A DNA stretch of 64,000 nt from Cepaea nemoralis (taxonomy: Eukaryota; Mollusca; Gastropoda; Stylommatophora; Helicidae). The stretch is from the NCBI GenBank assembly GCA_014155875.1, contig JACEFZ010017425.1, positions 496,001 to 560,000 of the forward strand, written 5' to 3'. The notes below the pieces were generated by a model, which worked only from the letters and a program-made list of their open reading frames with translations, searched no databases and had not been told where the DNA came from. Position 1 is the first letter of the stretch; every line of letters begins with the position of its first letter. Position numbers and translations under genes: made by a program. Positions 35,115 to 46,294 of the stretch are shown piece by piece.

Positions 35115-35790
35115 TGTAGTGCAACCGCTGTGTCCACTTCCTCTCGTGAGGTTCGTGGTGTCTGTCGCACTTTCCCTAGCTGCTCCACTGCAGCTCTCTT
35201 TGCTTTCCAAAGCATTGTCTACTTCTGGCGTCCACCATGGGGGGGGGGGGGGCTGTAAAAAAGGAGTTTTAACAGTCCTGTTGCATGTCCCCTGTCTGAG
35301 GCGTCCAATAAGGCTGTCGGTCCACTCATACCGGAAGTCTTGCGCACTCTCCCAGCCTTAACTTTCCTGGATTTAGAGATCAGGACTGAGCATGGCATGT
35401 GATCACTCCCATGGTCATTCAAAACAGTCTACTTTACATCAATGACTGATGACTGGGAGACAAGTGCAAGTCAATAGCAGTGTCTGCATTGCCAGGCCTC
35501 ATTGCCATTCTAGTCGGCCTACCATCATTTATGCAGACCACATCGGAGTCCACCATGGTATCCGCAAGGGCAATTCCCTGTCGGTTTTCTCCACTACAGT
35601 CCCAATCTCTGTTCTCCGCTATGAGTAGCCTATCACCTGGTAATTCCTCCAATTCCTTAAGCCAATCCCATTGTTCCTTTCTGACAAAACAATCCACTGT
35701 GGCATATACATTTATGATGTTCCAACTTAAGCCACTAATCTCCAGTTGTATACGTCGGTCCACCTTAAACTTAGGGGTTTCCATCTCCTA
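35115..35790 (-). pseudogene. Endonuclease fragment of a LINE D-family element
   Basis: The minus strand matches LINE D at 37850-38420: ISGLSWNIINVYATVDCFVR, VDSDVVCINDGRPTRMAMRP and NDHGSDHMP. Compared with D, the GDFNA motif of the AP endonuclease is lost (D reads ILICGDFNAWNREWD, here LLIAENRDWD), so it could not cut DNA. A stretch of ten G (35239-35248) interrupts the linker to RT. The fragment ends at about 35115, beside LINE C. Confidence 0.75.
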
Positions 35791-36306
35791 GATTGGCCAC
35801 TGTAATAGCTAACGGGCCCATTCCACCCGGGGGCAAGAGGTTCCAGCGCCTCATTCCTGACGAACACAGTAGATACATGTATACAGGGAACACAACCAAT
35901 GACAAACAATATATATCAAATTGTACATACCTAAAGTCACTACACAATGGAAACATAACTCTCGACGGTAGATAGTTAAGCACCAAACAAAGCAGTGATG
36001 ACATCAGTAATCTGGTTAACTACATACGTTGAGCTCTGCCGTACAACATACTGACGGCACAGCAGTGACCTGATCACACACTGACACAACCAGGACAACA
36101 CACAAGTCTTCTACCATATGTCAATAGACGAGGTAGAATTTATAAATTAGCATTGTGTTTTTAAAGCCAAATATTCTAGCTAAAGTGCATTTCGATTTTG
36201 TAACCGGCAGCTTGGGTGCATTAGAGGTTCGCTTGGAAGTTGTAACCAGAGTTTCATTCAGAATGTTCAGATGTATCAAGGACTTGTCATCGAACATGCT
36301 CGTCTC
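35791..36306. other. Unassigned sequence
   Basis: No gene or repeat recognised. It may include the 5' untranslated part of the LINE fragment to its left. Open frames here have no family features. Confidence 0.5.
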
Positions 36307-36546
36307 TCAGATGGCGCCCAGGACTTTCCCCAAGGAGTAGATTCTGAACATTGGCAGGATTTTTATACCCAGGCTCTTACATAGATCGGAATATCGCTGG
36401 CAGTCCACTGCCGCAAATTGATCGCTGTCTTGATGTCTTGCCGCCTTTTTGAAATTGGTTTTGGGTGCGTCAGTTTGGGGGTCAAGTGGGTCGTAAAACA
36501 TGATCATTGCCAGATCCTTGTATTTGACAAAGGCATGAAAGTTATA
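36307..36546 (-). pseudogene. PDI-like thioredoxin-fold fragment lacking the CxxC active site
   Basis: About 80 residues on the minus strand resemble one thioredoxin domain of a protein disulfide isomerase: FHAFVKYKDLAMIMFYDP, then NFKKAARHQDSDQFAAVDC, SDLCKSLGIKILPMFRIY and SLGKVLG. In PDIs the strand MFYAP is followed by WCGHC; here it is FYDPLDPQTDAPK, so both redox Cys are gone. The cis-Pro (LPMF) and the AAVDC/LC helix region are kept. It ends at a stop at 36307 and begins at the edge of a 108-bp array. It could be an exon of a host gene or a captured fragment; I cannot see splice sites clearly. Confidence 0.5.
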
Positions 36547-37043
36547 AAATCGGTTACGAAACTTGATCCAGGTGATTTCGCTGTAATATTTGAGGCACAA
36601 ACAGAAGATGCTTCTTCAGGCTCAAACTCCAGAAAAACAAGCAGAAACAAGTCCGACACGATCAGATACAAAATTTGATCAGGCAGAATTGGCCCTATGA
36701 GGCACAAACAGAAGATGCTTTCACAAAATCAACACGATCTGAAACTTCAAAAGAAAGGCCGATACAAGTTAAACACGATGTCTTACGCAAACTGATCATT
36801 CAGAATTGGCCGTAGAAGAAGTAGTTGAGGCACAAACAGAAGATGCTTCCGCAGAATCAGCACGTGCTGAAATTCCAATGGAACTTGCAGAAACCAATCT
36901 AACATGATGAGTTACTAATCACGCAGATTTATCTCTGAAAGAAGCACTTGAGGCACAAACAGAAGATGCTTCCACAAAATCAACACGAGTTCAAGCTCCA
37001 AAAGAACTAGCAGAAACAAGTCTAACACGAACAGATACGCAAA
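36547..37043 (+). repeat. 108-bp repeat array, part 3 (forward)
   Basis: Four to five units starting at aatcggttacgaaacttgatc, with the diagnostic words gaggcacaaacagaagatgc and aacaagtctaacacgaacag. It is cut by the start of LINE D near 37044. On the far side of LINE D the repeat resumes in the opposite orientation. Confidence 0.8.
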
Positions 37044-37400
37044 CTATGCAAAACTACGTGTTATCTATCCTTACAAGATATCTCATATGCTCGGTGACGT
37101 GCCTGCTAAGTGAGTCAGTGGTGCTTTAACCGCCCCCCCCCCCCGGTAGGTGGAACCCGTTAGCGTTGAACAGCAGTCCATCTAGGAGATGGAAAACTCC
37201 AAATATAAACTCCCAAGTTCAAGATGGACCAGAGTGCTGAGGAAGTGGATGACCACGGGTAAGCTGGTCGTGAACGTTGGACGTCTGGCAGGCGTGCGGG
37301 GCGGCACCAGGCGTATGTACTCCTGCGGGACATCCCTTGCCTCCTCACTAGCATACAGGCAATACTAGGGTGACCGGTTAATTCTTGCAATATCCAAACT

Positions 37401-38222
37401 TTGTTTATGGAATTAATTAAACAAGGGAATCGTCGCCGGAGCTACGGGGCACGTGCTCTGCGCTTGAAACATCTTTCAGAGGTTAGCGAAGAGAAAGTGA
37501 GGAGGAGAAGACGAGGAAATTGTGTGAGAAGAAGGCATAGACATAAGAGGACAGGCGCCAGGAGAACAAGAAAAGTGGAGAGACTGGGTTTTAACCATGT
37601 AAGATTGGGATACAGGAACTGTCGTGGTGCCAGGCAGAGAGGTCCTGTATTGGAGAGACTATTGGATATGACTTTAATGTCCTCGTGCTCCAGGTGCTAA
37701 ATACAGACAAATATCAGTGCCCTGGGTACGTCAGTTATATAAACCCTACTGGGCAGAGGAGACATGGGCAAGGTCTGCAGGTGAAGGAAGGAGTGAAGCA
37801 TGTGGTACTTGACTTGAGCCAATGGAATCACAGTGCAAGAGAGGTCCAGGGTATACAAATGGAGATTGGTGGCTTAAGTTGGAACATCATAAATGTATAT
37901 GCCACAGTGGCCTGTTTTGTCAGAAAGGAACACTGGCTTAAGGAATTGGAGGAATTACCAGGTGATAGGATACTCATATGTGGAGACTTCAATGCGTGGA
38001 ACAGAGAATGGGACAGTAGTGGAGAAAACCGACAGGAATGCTGATGCCATGGTGGATTCTGATGTGGTCTGCATAAATGACGGGAGGCCGACGAGAATGG
38101 CAATGAGGCCTGGCGATGTAGACACAGCTATTGACTTGGCGCTTGTCTCCCAGTCATCAGTCCTTGGTGTAAAGTGGACTGTTTTGAATGACCATGAGAG
38201 TGACCACATGCCGGATCTTTAA
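37401..38222 (+). pseudogene. LINE D apurinic/apyrimidinic-type endonuclease
   Basis: Begins with an Arg/Lys-rich stretch (EEKVRRRRRGNCVRRRHRHK), then the endonuclease start LGYRNCRGARQRGPVLERLL. A frameshift at about 37680 leads into NIINVYATV, LPGDRILICGDFNAWNREWD (the GDFNA catalytic motif), then after another shift TRMAMRPGDVDTAIDLALVS and HESDHM (the SDH motif). The first catalytic Glu motif (QETRL in LINE F) is not clear here. Confidence 0.75.
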
Positions 38223-38445
38223 ATCCAGGAAAGTCAAGGCTGGGAGAGCAAGACCTTCCGGTATGAGTGGACCGACAGCCTTCTTGGACGCCTCAGACAG
38301 GGGGCATGCAACAGGACCGTTAAAACTGCTTTTCTTGCAACCCCCATGGTGGACTCCAGAAGTAGACCATGCTTGGAAGGCAAAGAGAACTGCAGTGAAA
38401 CAGCTAAGGAAAGTGTGAAAGACAACTTGAAGCTCACGAGAGGAA

Positions 38446-39850
38446 GTGGATACAGCGGAAAATGTCAAGAGAGATAAGGTGGAGGTTTTCAAGCGATGTG
38501 CTGCAGAGGCCAAAAACGCAAAATGGGAATGTTTCATGAAGGAGATTGGATGTGATAAAACACTGCGAAAATTCTGGAAACTGCACAGACAAATACAAAG
38601 AAAGGATCGGCCTATGACAGTGGGAACAATTTATAGAGATGATGGTGTGCGCGTGACAACAGACAAAGAGAAAGGGGAGCCGTTTCTCCAGAGATTTTTA
38701 GCGCAGACCAATCATAATTATGCATACACCAGGGATGCAGTTAGAGAGGAGTTATCTGGCACCATGAAGAATATGCATTATGAAGACATCATAAGGGTTG
38801 AAGATGTTGTGAAGAAGTCAAAAGACACGGCACCAGAGCCTGATGGGGTTAGGTATGGCCACATGAAGGCTTTGAGCGATGTAGACCTGAAGGAGATGAC
38901 CGATTGCTTTATTCAGAGCATTAAGACAACATCAGTACCGCAGGACTGGGTGCACAGCTATCTCATCCCTCTCCCAAAACCATTCAAGGATCATTCAAAG
39001 CTTAACGGCTTAGGATCATCACCCTTCAAAATACATTTGGGAAGGTTATAGAGAAGATAGTCGCTGTCAAGCTGCAAGGGTTTTTGGAAAGGGGGAAGCT
39101 TCTTCCAAGATGTCTGGTGAGCTACAGGCCAGGAAAAGATACCTGGTCAAATGCAGCCACTTTTGCCTTTGACGTTTATGAGAGGTTCCAGAGTAGACAG
39201 GAAACGATGGCGGCAGTGCCTGATCTAGAGGATGCGTACAATAGAGTCAGATATGATATTTTGATGACCGCACTGATGGAGAAGGGAAGGGGGTCGATCC
39301 CTGGCTGGTGAGCTGGATAACAGCTGTCCAGTATTCTTGTCGGGTGCATGGATCTCAGAGCCACATATTTTAACACCGAGACTGACACAGGGATCTGCAA
39401 TCTCACCGGTGCTCTTTAACGTGTAAACGAGCAAGATTGCAAACCTAGAAGCACCAGGGGTCAGAAGGATACTAACATTTGCAAATGATATTCTTGCATA
39501 TAGGCAGGGGAAAGATGGGAACAAACAGCCCAGGAGCTACAGGCGACAGTAGACAAAGTGACTGACTTGTGCACAGACATGAGTGCTGTCATCCACCGGA
39601 AAAGACGGCTGTTTTGTGGTGATCTCTGAACAAAAGGATTGTGAGAGCTGATGTCTCGAGCCTCACAATAGATGGTAGAAACGTCAACGGAGAGAACAAA
39701 CTGAAGTATCTGAGAATCACATTTGAGAGGAGCCTGTCCTTCAAGGACCATGTGGAGACGATTGTGATAAGATCTCAAAAGGAATTCAATGCACTTAAAA
39801 CTATGGCTGCAATGGACACAGAGCAGAGAATGCTTTTCACACTATACTAG
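38446..39850 (+). pseudogene. LINE D reverse transcriptase
   Basis: Fragments of RT in shifting frames: KFWKLHRQIQRKDRPMTVGT, EPDGVRYGHM, SYLIPLPKPFKDHSKLNG, AAVPDLEDAYNRVRYDILMT (D of motif A), and ILTFANDILAY, where the catalytic FADD is changed to FAND. Compared with LINE G there are indels at about 39010, 39300, 39510 and 39600. Confidence 0.85.
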
Positions 39851-39853
39851 CAC

Positions 39854-41005
39854 TTGATCCTCTCAGTGATTGATTTTGGACTAGGACTGCTCACTGTCTC
39901 AAAGAGTCAGCTTGTGAAGCTAGAGCGCATAGAAAACAAAGCTATTCGGGTCATTCTGGGATGCACCAGAGACACCCCAGTAGTGTGTATGCGTTACATC
40001 CTTGGTTTGCCGACTATTGCAGGTAGACTCAATGTGATGCAGGCGAAGACATACCTCAGAGTAGCTGCAGACACAGATCACCGTTTGCATGAGGCGCTGG
40101 AAGCAGTCAAGGGTCAGTGACTGATAAGAGGGAAATCATGGATGGCTCAGGCAGAGGATACGATAAGACACATATGCATCTTGGAGAACATTAGACGAGG
40201 AGAGGAGTGGGTCAGAGTGCCAGCGGAGCTGTCAGACTTGTGCAGAGTCATAATCACATTGAGCCGGGAGTGCAGGGAGTGGCCAGCAGGGGCCACGGAA
40301 GTGGAAATTCAACAAATCATTCAGGATAATGCTCGCTCGAGTGATGTGATCAGCTACACAGATGGTTCGGTGTCAAGAGGTAGGAGAAGTGCCTGTTGGG
40401 TCGTAGCAAAAGCTAATGGTCGACGTTTGGTACAGGAGAGCCACAACATCTAGCTTTATAATGGAGGTGGAAGCGGTCACTGCAGTTCTCCGCTGGATGG
40501 AAAATACGGTACACACGCACATCGTGATTGTAACCGACTCAGAAAGCATGCTGAGAAAGGTGAGGACAGGCATGCTTCGTGCAAGTGGCTTACCTTGCTT
40601 CTGAGGACACGGGTGGCAAGCATCGCCTGGATCTTTTCTCCGGGGCATGCCGGTGTGCTGGGGAATGAACAGGCGGACAGATTGACTGGTTCCGCAAAAC
40701 TTGGTGGAGTACTGATGCATGATAAGGCAGACGTGGTTGTGGCCTTGTGGGAGCACGTGTACAACTCGGAGGAGCAAATGGATCACCATGGTCTGGCAAG
40801 AATGAGAAAGCGAGGAGTAACGAGGGGTTCTGGTCGACGTTCGACGCTTAGGGGAAAGGAGAGGCGGACATATAATCAGATTACCACTGGCGCTATTGGT
40901 GCTGGAACTTTTTGCCGGCTGCTGAGGATGGGGAGGGAGAGCTTATGGAAACGCTCCGAATGCTGTGATGTCGTTTCTTCAATCAATCAATCAATAAATC
41001 TGTAA
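39854..41005 (+). pseudogene. LINE D RNase H and C-terminus
   Basis: 39854-40120 is the region between RT and RNase H (VILGCTRDTPVVCMRYILGL). 40142-40453 starts RNase H with SYTDGSVSRGRRSACW, and 40416-41005 continues it in other frames (VTDSESMLRKV, IFSPGHAGVLGNEQADRLTG). The end carries ERRTYNQITTGAIGAG and CCDVVS before the (CAAT)n tail. Confidence 0.82.
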
Positions 41006-41381
41006 ATTAATCGTGTTAGACTTGTTTATACTAGTTCTTTTGGATTTTCAGTACATGCTGAGTCTGCGGAAGCATCTTCTGTTTGTGCTCATACTTCTTC
41101 TAGGGCCAATTCTGAATGATCAGATTGCGTAACTCATAGTCTTAGACTGGTTTCTGCATGTTCTTTAGTAATTTCAGCTCATGATGATATTATGTAAGCA
41201 ACATATGTTTGTGCCCAATATGCTTTTTCTTTAGCCAAATTCAGCCTAATCAAATTGCGTTATACTTCTTTCTGCTAGTTCCTTTGGAGGCTGAGCTCCT
41301 GAAGAAGCATTTTCTGTTTGTGCATCAAGTGCTTCTTTTAGAGCCAATTCTGACTGATTAGTTTACGTAATTAATCATGTT
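41001..41381 (-). repeat. 108-bp repeat array, part 4 (reverse)
   Basis: Same repeat family, now on the minus strand: reading backwards gives the gaagatgc and caaacaga words (plus strand gcatcttctgtttgtgc). Bases 41373-41381, aatcatgtt, are the left target duplication of LINE E. Confidence 0.78.
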
Positions 41382-41393
41382 GTTGTTTGTCCA

Positions 41394-43494
41394 TCAAGAA
41401 TGATGATGACCATTCATTTCATCCAGTGGGGTTGAAGGTGTGGAGCCGTGGGTTCTAAGATGACTGATAAGGCCTATTTTGGCTCGAAATGTTCTTTGAC
41501 AATGTGGGCAAAGAATGCTTGACGTCTCTGGAGGAAGATTTCCTGCAGTGGTTTTTCTGTCCTGCCTTTTCTTCACAGCTCTTGCAGTCCTGGTTGCCTC
41601 ACATATGACTGCACCTTTGTGCAATGATGCACGCCACGAATTTCGGTCTCTGGCTGCAGCCTCCCAGGTGTCATGATGAATTCCAAAAGCATTCAGTGAA
41701 ATTTTCAGAGTGTCTTTAAAACGTTTCCTCTGGCCACCTTGGGAGCGTTTACCACAACGCAGTTCGCTGTAGAAAATTCGTTTAGGGAGCCTGTGATCTG
41801 GCATGCGAGTCAAGTGACCAGCCCAGCGAATCTGATTCTTCATCAGTAGAGTGTGGATACTGGGCATGGATGCTCTTTCTAGGACTTCAGTGTCTGGAAT
41901 CTTGTCTTGCCATTTAATCTTCAGGAGCTTCCTTAGGCAGACTGTGTGGAAGTGGTTTAATTTCCTAGCGTGTCGCTGATAAACAGTCCAGGTTTCACAA
42001 GCATATAGCAATGTGGATAATACAACTGCTTTGTAGACTTTTAGCTTTGTTTGCAGGCTTATTCCAGTTCTGTCCCATACATTCTTGTACAGTCTGCCAA
42101 AGGCTGCACTGGCCTTGGAGATTCTTGCATTCACTTCGTCATCGATTGTGGCAGCTTGTGACACGGTGCTGCCAAGATAGGTGAATTTGTCCACAACACT
42201 TAGTCTATGATCATTCACTTTGATATTCGGCACAGTGTGATTATTCCCTGGAGCTGGCTGGTACATAACTACAGTTTTCTCCAAGTTGATATTGAGCCCA
42301 AAGTTGGCACAGGCATGTGAGAAAGCTGAAACATTATGTTGCATGTCCGCCTCTGAGTTGGCGTATAGAGCGCAATCATCAGCAAACAGGAGCTCTCTGA
42401 CGGTGCCGCTGTTAATTTTGGTTTTAGCTTTCAAGCCTTTTGAGATTGAATAACTTTCCATCCATACGGTAGTTGATGTCTATTCCAATGTCGTCATTCT
42501 CGAAGGCATTCATCAACATGGCTGAAAACATGAGGCTGAACAGTGTTGGTGCCAGGACACATCCTTGCTTCACTCCATTGGTGACAGGAAAGGGTTCAGA
42601 CAGTTCACCATTTTCCTGTACTCTTGCCTGCATGCCATCATGAAATAGCCGCACTATTTGGACAAACTTTCGTGGACAGCCATATTTTGCCATAATCTTC
42701 CACAGTCCTTCTCTGCTGACTGTATCAAAAGCCTTGGTAAGGTCAATGAAAGTGGAGAACATTTCGCAGTTCTGTTCCTGACATTTCTCTTGCAGCTGCC
42801 TTGCAGCGAAAATCATGTCAACAGTTCCACGTTCTTTTCTGAAGCCACATTGACTCTCAGGAAGAAGACCTTGATCGAGATGGGCTGTGAGGCGATTGAG
42901 AAGAATTCTGGCGAGTATCTTCCCTGCAATTGAAAGCAAGGAGATGCCTCGGTGGTTGTCACAGGATTGGCGGTTTCCTTTACGTTTGTAAAGGTGGACT
43001 ATTGACGCGTCCTTAAAATCTTGTGGCATGGTCTCGTTCTTCCATATGTTTGTGAAGACTTGGTGAAGCTGCTCTGTTAGGACCAGCCCACCTGCCTTGT
43101 ATATCTCTGTTGGGATGGAGTCAGGACCAGGTGCCTTGCCACTGGAGAGTTGCTGGATGGCTTTGTTTATTTCCACTATGGTTGGCAGGTCATCAAGTGT
43201 CTCATTGGTGGGAACTTGAGGAAGGCAGTTGATGGTTTCATCATCGAAGAAGGAAGTTGCATTTAAGATTTTGCTGAAATGCTCTGCCCAGCGTTGGAGG
43301 ATTTCTTTCTTATCGGTGACCAATGTTCCCCCGTCTGCACTGAGGAGGGGAACTATGCCTGGTGATGAAGGACCATAGACCGCTTTCAGTGAGTCGTAGA
43401 AGTTTTTCATATCATGTCTGTCAGCAAAGCCCTGAATTTCATCAGCTTTGCTGCTCAGCCAGGAGTCCCGCATGTGCCGAAGTTTCTGCTGCAC
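41394..43494 (-). pseudogene. LINE E reverse transcriptase and C2H2 finger
   Basis: 43494-42424 covers the linker (FADRHDMKNFYDSLKAVYGP), SGKAPGPDSIPTEIYKAGG, IVHLYKRKGNRQSCDNHRGI, FIDLTKAFDTVSREGLW and TNGVKQGCVLAPTLFSLMF. A one-base slip at about 42430 moves the rest to 42461-41394, beginning with the catalytic ELLFADDCALYA. The end holds CPHCQRTFRAKIGLISHLRTH, a C2H2 zinc finger thought to help bind nucleic acid. One repaired base would join the two RT halves, so this is a recently lost copy. Confidence 0.88.
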
Positions 43495-43547
43495 TACTCT
43501 CTGAATGTTCTTGAAAGCATCTTTTTTTTATGTTGACTTTGGGTCAT

Positions 43548-44640
43548 TCAAATGTGCCTTGAGGAGAAGATGTTTCTCGGCCAGCAATTGGTTGATGTCT
43601 TCGGAATTTTCATCAAACCAGTCTTTATGCTTTCGGGGGCTGGCCCCAGGATTTCCATAGCAGTGTTGTAAATTGTGTCCTTTAGGGCTCTCCATTCTGT
43701 TTCTGTATCCTGTTTAGCTTCAGCATTGGGCTTGAGGCGGTCTTCCAGCATATTTTCAAACGACTGCTGCATTTTCTTGCTGTTTAGGCGGGTGACATTT
43801 AGCTTTGTTTGCATTTTCGCCCCTTGAGGACGCCGTGGTGGCCTGATGTGGATGTTCATTTTCGAGACAATGAGACGATGGTCTGTCCAACATTCGGCAC
43901 CACACATGGATTTTGTCACTCGAACGTCTTGTCTGTCACTTCTCCTGACGATGACATAGTCAATGAGGTGCCAGTGTTTCGAGCGAGGGTGCATCCACGA
44001 TGTCCTATTTCTCATGGGGAGACGGAAAATTGTGTTCGTAATCAGGAGATCATGTTCGGCACATGTCTGAAGGAGGCGGAGTCCATTGCTGTTACAATTT
44101 CCGACTCCATGCTTTCCAATAATGCCACTCCAAGAGGTGGTGTCCGTGCCTACTCTGGCATTGAAATCCCCAAGGAGTATAAGTTTGTCTCCTTTGGGAA
44201 CAGATCTTAATACATTGTGCAGGTCCTCATAGAACTTGTTCTTGACATCATCTTCGTTGGTCATAGTTGGTGCGTAGACACTCACAATGGTTGCGTGCTT
44301 CCTTCCATTCAGCAGAGGCAACTTCATGGTCATGAGCCTGTCGTTTATAGCCTTTGGAAATCCAGCTAATTTGCCGACCAGGGCCGACTTAATGGCAAAT
44401 CCCACACCGGATTGGCGTCTTTCGTCGCTTTTCCTTCCACTCCAGAAAAATGTGTAGCCGGCACCAATTTCACAGATTTGGCCTTCTTCTGCAAGTCGTG
44501 TCTCGCTCAAGGCTGCAATGTCGATGTTGTACCTGCCCAGCTCTCTCCCAATCAGTGCTGTTCGTCTCTCTGGACCCGACGCGCCGTCTCTGTCAAGTAG
44601 GGTGCGTACATTCCAAGTTCCAATTGTTAAGGGAATATGG
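43548..44640 (-). pseudogene. LINE E endonuclease
   Basis: The frame is open upstream of the first Met (44510), and the true domain start is near 44635: GTWNVRTL, then IAALSETRLAEEGQ with the catalytic Glu, LILLGDFNARVGTD (GDFNAR), WMHPRSKHWHLIDYVIVRR and CWTDHRLIVSKM (DH). All AP-endonuclease landmarks are intact. The domain nicks target DNA to prime reverse transcription. The frame is lost in the run of T at 43524-43531 just before RT. Confidence 0.85.
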
Positions 44641-44976
44641 TTTTACTCTTTTAGCTTTGCTTGTTTTATCTTTCTTTGTATGTCGACCGCAGTTAGGGTA
44701 CCCACCAACCGCGGCTAGCTGGTTAGGTAGTGATGAAGCAGACAATGTTTAGGGCACCTTTTCTAGCCCCTTCCTCATGCTATGGAGGTGAGCAGTGTGT
44801 TCCTATAGAGGGCTGCTCAGTCGCTCAGGGGGCTGCCGAATCCCACTGCTGCTCCGGTCAGTAGAAGACGACCATATGGCCTGAGCCGCCTGTGTGCAGG
44901 TCTGCGACTACGGCTGCCAGCGTACCCACGCCTGCCGCTTTGCCGCTCGCCCATCGCCACAGGGCTTGAAGGTGAT

Positions 44977-45208
44977 AATCATGTTAGACTGGTTTCTACA
45001 AGTTCTTTAGTAATTTCAGCTCGTGCTGATCCTGTGTAAGCAATATCTGTTTGTGCGTGAAATGCATTAAGCCAGTGTTGATCCTAAAGAAGCAGTGTCA
45101 ATTCTACCTGATTAGTTTGCGTAACTCATTGTGTTAGACTGGTTTCTGAAATTTCCATGTTTCTGAGAGCCAACTCTCCGGGATCAAGATGCTGATCCTG
45201 TGGAAGCA
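44977..45208 (-). repeat. 108-bp repeat, part 5 (reverse)
   Basis: Two diverged units between LINE E and LINE F. Bases 45068-45208 recur nearly unchanged at 49118-49258, on the far side of LINE F. Confidence 0.75.
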
Positions 45209-45548
45209 TGGACTTCCGGTTTCAAGATGGCGACGGACGGTCGTGTTGTTTTGTGGTCGTTAACATTGTCGCGTAGGGGATGGATTTATTCATCTCTTGC
45301 GTGTAATTGGTGTGCCAGGATGTAAAACCAGGAGTTTCTACTCAAGATCTGCGTGGGTGCTACGGAGTTCGTGCATCGAGCGAAGCCATCCTTGAGTGAA
45401 TTTTCAGCAGCGTGTGTGGTTTCTCAGTATGTGTTTACGTTTTTTCAACATGGCGGAACAACGTGTGTTCTCCGAGCGGTCAGCAGTCAACATAAAGAAG
45501 TAGCGTGGTAGCCGCGCAGGGAGAAAGAAGCAAGGTAAGCGTGGTGGT

Positions 45549-46115
45549 TTGAGGCGTTTTAGACTCAAGTGTCACCGTCTAGGACTCAGGAATATCCGTA
45601 TTTTATATTGGAACTGTGCCAGTGTAAAACAACGGGGCTCTATTTTAGAAACCCTAGTTTACAGGAACGACATTGTAGCACTCCAGGAGACGAGACTGGG
45701 CGATCAGCTACTCCAAATTGCCGGCTTCAAATGTTTCTACAACAGACGACATCTGGGAATGGTGATTCTCGTTCGTGACAGCATGGTGGCGTCAGAGCTA
45801 GACATGTCCAGTTGGGACAGTGACGATATACAAATACAGGCGTTGAGAGTTCATTCCAGTATACCATTCGTGTTGGTTAATGTTTATGCCCGCAATGCGA
45901 GTGTGGACGCCCAGAAGTGGCAGTGCTTAAGTGGCATATTAGGCCACGAGAGAAATGTTATTTTCTGTGGTGACTTCAACGCTAAAGGCAGATCATGGGG
46001 AAACACTTCCTCCAATACACAAGGGGGAGGAAGCTCGAGACTGCACTGGAAACCATCGACCTGGTTTGTATCAACAGTGGCTGTGTCACCAGGACAGCAA
46101 GCCGTCCATCGATGA
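45549..46115 (+). pseudogene. LINE F endonuclease
   Basis: Landmarks in order: NIRILYWNCASVKQRGSILE (Asn), DIVALQETRLGDQ (catalytic Glu), LVNVYARN, NVIFCGDFNAKGRSWGN (GDFNA). A frameshift near 46020 moves the last part to the overlapping frame, where AIDLALVSPSLTTV and HHGSDHHPC complete the domain. Confidence 0.85.
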
Positions 46116-46294
46116 GGACAGTGCTATTGATCTGGCGCTAGTTTCACCTTCACTCACTACAGTGTGTAGATGGGGTGTCCTAGGACACCATGGCAGCGAC
46201 CACCACCCTTGCAGCATATTGGTGGAGAAAGGCAGAACCAGGCAGCACAAGCTAAAGGTAAAGATCGTTCCAGTATGACAGTACAGGGCAAGAT

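Larger units (their letters stand above)
37044..41000 (+). mobile_element. LINE D: EN-RT-RNaseH non-LTR retrotransposon, degenerate
   Basis: Nearly full-length LINE with a 5' region of about 350 bp containing a C13 run (37133-37144), then endonuclease, RT and RNase H in one direction, and a 3' tail of (CAAT)n at 40980-40996. Its RT-RNaseH is closely related to LINE G (50002-52560) and more distantly to LINE F. Having RNase H after RT places it with the I-group of LINEs. Many frameshifts and stops make it inactive. Confidence 0.88.
41382..44976 (-). mobile_element. LINE E: full-length non-LTR element with C2H2 tail, 9-bp target duplication
   Basis: Minus-strand LINE of about 3.6 kb. aatcatgtt occurs at 41373-41381 and again at 44977-44985, directly bordering the element; in both places the outer flank is the 108-bp repeat. 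The order is a 5' region (44640-44976), endonuclease, RT, and a C-terminal C2H2 finger. Only a few frameshifts are present. It is not closely related to D, F and G, and it has no RNase H. Confidence 0.9.

Noticed and set aside
37160..37390. Reverse-strand ORF of 76 codons
   Set aside because: Lies in the 5' region of LINE D, opposite its coding direction, with no family features.
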